Origin: Alphaproteobacteria bacterium
GTDB taxonomy: Bacteria; Pseudomonadota; Alphaproteobacteria; Elsterales; Elsteraceae
NCBI GenBank assembly: GCA_004292755.1
Contig: RDXE01000027.1
Location: 54,069 to 118,068, forward strand
DNA: 64,000 bases
Direction: 5' to 3'
Position 1 is the stretch's first letter, and each line of letters starts with the position of its first letter. Under the pieces are notes generated by a model that was given only the letters and a program-made list of their open reading frames with translations, had not been told where the DNA came from and did not search any database. Position numbers and translations under genes: made by a program. Of the stretch, positions 61,723 to 64,000 are shown one piece after another.

Positions 61723-62472
61723 TCAGTGCAGCAGGTCGGCGATGAAGGCGCGTGCCCGCTCGCTGGTGGGCGTGCCGAGCACTTGGGAGGGCGGCCCTTC
61801 TTCAACGATCTGGCCGTGATCCAGAAACACCACCCGGTCAGCCGCCTCGCGCGCAAAGCGCAACTCGTGGCTGACCACCACCATGGTCATGCCGGCCGCT
61901 CGCATGTCACGCATCGCACTCAACACGCTGCCCACCAGTTCGGGGTCGAGAGCCGAGGTTGGTTCGTCGAACAACATCACCGTCGGCTCCAGCGCCAAGG
62001 CCCGCGCAATGGCGACGCGCTGCTGTTGGCCGCCCGACAAGTCAGCCGGATAGGCGCCCGCTCGTGCGGCCAGCCCCACCTGCTCCAACGCCGCGCGGGC
62101 CGTGGCATCGGCTTGTGCGCGCGATTGCTTGAGCACCTTGCGCAGGGCTAGGCTGACATTGCCCAGCGCGGTGAGGTGCGGATAGAGGTTGAATTGCTGA
62201 AACACCATGCCGATCCGGCGCCGCATCGCATTGATGTCCGTCCCCGGTGCCATCAAATCCACGCCATCGACAATCACATGGCCTGAGGTCGGCTCCTCCA
62301 GCCGGTTGCAGCAGCGCAGCAGCGTGCTTTTACCTGAGCCAGAGGGGCCGATCAGGAACACCATCTCCCGCTCCGCCACCACCATGTCGATCCCCTTCAG
62401 CACCTCAACGGTGCCGAACCGCTTGGTCAGCTTGCGCACCTCCAGGATCGGGCGAGCGGCGGAAGAGGACAT
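61723..62472 (-). CDS. Polar amino-acid ABC transporter ATP-binding protein (GlnQ/HisP-like)
   Basis: 249 residues. Walker A GPSGSGKS, Q-loop RRIGMVFQQFNLYPHLTALG, signature LSGGQQQRV, Walker B VMLFDEPTSALDP and the H-loop VVVSHEL are all intact. In principle this ATPase class could also serve the Aap permeases at the other end of the window, which lack their own ATPase, but its local partners make it specific to this importer. Confidence 0.92.
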   Translation of the reverse strand: MSSSAARPILEVRKLTKRFGTVEVLKGIDMVVAEREMVFLIGPSGSGKSTLLRCCNRLEEPTSGHVIVDGVDLMAPGTDINAMRRRIGMVFQQFNLYPHLTALGNVSLALRKVLKQSRAQADATARAALEQVGLAARAGAYPADLSGGQQQRVAIARALALEPTVMLFDEPTSALDPELVGSVLSAMRDMRAAGMTMVVVSHELRFAREAADRVVFLDHGQIVEEGPPSQVLGTPTSERARAFIADLLH

Positions 62473-62484
62473 GGCGGCGCAGGC

Positions 62485-63327
62485 TCAGCTGCAGCGCGGG
62501 GTGCGGGGCGTGGCGTCGTAGCCCGGCATACCCGGAACGCCGGTGCCGGGGAACACGGTGACAGCCGCCGAGCCGGGCGCTGGCTTGGTGCCAAACCAGC
62601 GCTCGTGCAGGGTGGCAATGGTGCCATCCAGCTTCAGGCACTCAATGGCATTTTCCAGGTCCGCCCGCAGCGCGCCCGAGTCCTGCCGGACCGGGACCGA
62701 CCACACCAAGCCGGTGGAATGCAGATAGCTGAGCTTCAGGCGGTTGTTCTGCTTCACAGCCCAGGCCGACACCGTGTTGCCACCCACATTGGCAAAGGCG
62801 CGACCCGTCATCACGGCTTGAATGGCATCGGTGTTGGTACCAAAGCTTTCCACCGTCCAGCCATGCTGTTGGGCCAGATCGCGCGCCCAGGTGTCGTAGG
62901 CGGAGCCGCGATTGACGGCGATCACGCGCCCGCGCAGCTGCTCCAGCTGGGTAATCTCTGGCGCGTCGGCGCGCACGACAAACTGGAAGTCGGTGTTGAG
63001 GTAGCCTTCGGTGAACAGCAGGTTCTCCGCCCGCTCCCGCGTGACGGTGACGGGTGCTGCGACGAAGTCATAGGTGCCCGCGGCCAAGCCCGGCAAAATG
63101 CCGGAGAACTGAGTGGCGGCAATAGTGACCGGGCGCCCGAGGCGCTTGCCGATCTCATTGGCGAGGTCGATGTTAAAGCCTTCCACGCCGCCCGCCAGAC
63201 GGGGCATCGCGTGCGGCGCAAAGGTGCCATCCACTGCCGTGCGCAACGGCTGTTGGGCCAGAGCACCACTGGTTACCAGCGTCGCAAGAGCAATGCCGGT
63301 CATCATCGAGACTGTCCACGCTTTCAT
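62485..63327 (-). CDS. Polar amino-acid ABC transporter periplasmic binding protein (family 3)
   Basis: 280 residues. Signal peptide MKAWTVSMMTGIALATLVTS with cleavage near ALAQ; the family-3 core has LRTAVDGTFAPHAMPRLAGG, GVEGFNIDLANEIGKRLGRP and GTYDFVAAPVTVTRERAENL. The final ~25 residues (PGTGVPGMPGYDATPRTPRCS) form an unusual Pro/Gly tail beyond the domain. GGAGG precedes the ATG at 63327. It heads the operon of permeases, ATPase, carbamoylase and flavin reductase, so its ligand may be a carbamoyl- or D-amino acid. Confidence 0.9.
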   Translation of the reverse strand: MKAWTVSMMTGIALATLVTSGALAQQPLRTAVDGTFAPHAMPRLAGGVEGFNIDLANEIGKRLGRPVTIAATQFSGILPGLAAGTYDFVAAPVTVTRERAENLLFTEGYLNTDFQFVVRADAPEITQLEQLRGRVIAVNRGSAYDTWARDLAQQHGWTVESFGTNTDAIQAVMTGRAFANVGGNTVSAWAVKQNNRLKLSYLHSTGLVWSVPVRQDSGALRADLENAIECLKLDGTIATLHERWFGTKPAPGSAAVTVFPGTGVPGMPGYDATPRTPRCS

Positions 63328-63960
63328 GCCCACCTCCACCACGTGCCACCGCACCGAGTGGCCGCGAGATTTGTGACACCCCGCACGGTAGGGGGCGGTG
63401 GGTGCGCTGCACAAGAGGCGGAACAGGGCAGCCGATGCCCTGGCTACGCTCTCCCCGCTGGGTCTTGTGCCAGGAAAACATTGGACATGTCCTGGAAGCC
63501 GTGGTCCGACAACCAGTGCGATGGCTCTCTCTCGCCGGTTGCTGCGCTGAAATGGCAGATGGCTCCGCGCGCTTCGGTCCGCCAACGGCGCTCAGGCGTG
63601 ACGGCTACTCTGGTGCAGTGTCACGGCCCACCTGTCTCAATCACCGCGCCCACCGTGCACGCTGCGAGCGAGCATGTCGCGGTTGCCGACGTGGTTGGCG
63701 CGGGAGGGGACGTCGGATGCCATATCGAGGGGGCGGAACCGCCTGAAACATCTGAACAAAGCCGCTGGCGACCTTTGCCAAGGATGCTCACAATCAAGCG
63801 AGTGTCTCCTATCTAGATACACCAAAAAAAATCTATAAGCAGCTTTTGAAACACGCTTGAATCCTCTTCCGAGGCGATGCATCCTCTAACTCATCCGGTT
63901 GTGACCCGGTTCTACGCGGGGCAGAAGCCCACGCACAGCCATGAGATGAGGAGAGACCCT
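63328..63960. other. Gene-free region at the right end
   Basis: 633 bases. It must contain the promoter of the minus-strand amino-acid operon and one for the right-edge gene. Short open frames exist, but none has a known-protein look or a good ribosome-binding site. An AT-rich stretch at about 63815-63850 is the likely promoter area of the right-edge gene. No clear operator was seen. Confidence 0.45.
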
Positions 63961-64000
63961 ATGAGCACGACTCCGCTGCAATCGATCACAGCATCAACTC
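63961..64000 (+). CDS. Start of a gene running off the right edge
   Basis: The ATG at 63961 has GAGGAGA seven bases upstream, an excellent ribosome-binding site. Only 13 codons are visible (MSTTPLQSITAST), so the product cannot be named. Confidence 0.55.
   Translation, partial: MSTTPLQSITAST

Noticed and set aside
61723..62472. The GlnQ-like ATPase as the missing AapP
   Set aside because: It is embedded in its own complete importer operon about 57 kb away, so it was annotated with its local partners; shared use stays only a hypothesis.
63402..63882. Short open frames on both strands in the right-hand gene-free region
   Set aside because: Arg/Cys-rich, low-quality translations with no conserved pattern or ribosome-binding site.

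Overview
The window is a high-GC stretch (roughly 62-65% by eye) of an alphaproteobacterial chromosome or chromid. The evidence is the rapZ/EIIA-Man/HPr/EI block of the alphaproteobacterial nitrogen-type PTS, general L-amino-acid (Aap) transporter genes, a cyanide-insensitive quinol oxidase, and the recurrent ATGA/GTGA/TGATG gene overlaps. A member of the Rhodospirillales is my best guess, not a proof. No tRNA, rRNA or CRISPR array was seen.

Layout. 1-812: 3' end of a probable large secreted protein. 1069-4752: aapJ-aapQ-aapM, without the ATPase gene. 4821-5554: a HEPN/MNT pair. 5681-6664: an orphan tripartite-tricarboxylate-type binding protein. 6777-12420: a complete dipeptide/oligopeptide ABC operon on the minus strand. 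12730-13235: a decayed IS3-family element that abuts rapZ. 13275-16740: rapZ and PTS genes. 16858-21525: glycosyltransferases, galE and a low-GC FkbM methyltransferase. 21873-28470: an R-body (reb) locus with its probable regulator. 28632-33447: an aminotransferase, acetoacetyl-CoA synthetase, an EamA exporter and a DNA-repair methyltransferase. 33444-35384: queuosine genes plus a DUF6456-like gene, divergent from an S24 repressor (35501-36121). 36423-39997: two poorly known proteins. 40136-43103: a GbsR/MarR-type regulator and cioAB. 43100-51263: chemoreceptor-like proteins, galU-ugd and a cNMP-GGDEF-EAL protein. 51549-56334: a second peptide/nickel-type ABC operon with a fused double ATPase, preceded by a Zur-box-like palindrome. 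56718-63327: a regulator, a GNAT enzyme, an EamA exporter, and a catabolic block (flavin reductase, N-carbamoyl-D-amino-acid hydrolase, polar amino-acid ABC transporter). 63961: start of a gene that runs off the window.

The most remarkable part is 21873-28470. Four tandem RebB paralogues, three further short Ala/Gln-rich proteins of the same style, a Pro-rich protein carrying a 15-bp tandem repeat, and an uncharacterised 348-residue protein form what looks like one transcription unit. Downstream lies a regulator fusing a GAF-like region, a sigma-54-type AAA+ domain that has lost its catalytic and sigma-contact motifs, and an AraC-type DNA-binding domain. R-bodies are coiled protein ribbons that unroll and rupture membranes. 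This version carries parts I cannot assign to known R-body genes.

The other genes mostly describe a nutrient scavenger: five ABC uptake systems or parts of systems (Aap, two peptide-type, one polar amino acid, one orphan binding protein), nitrogen-type PTS signalling, polysaccharide precursor synthesis (galE, galU, ugd), c-di-GMP turnover and chemotaxis receptors.
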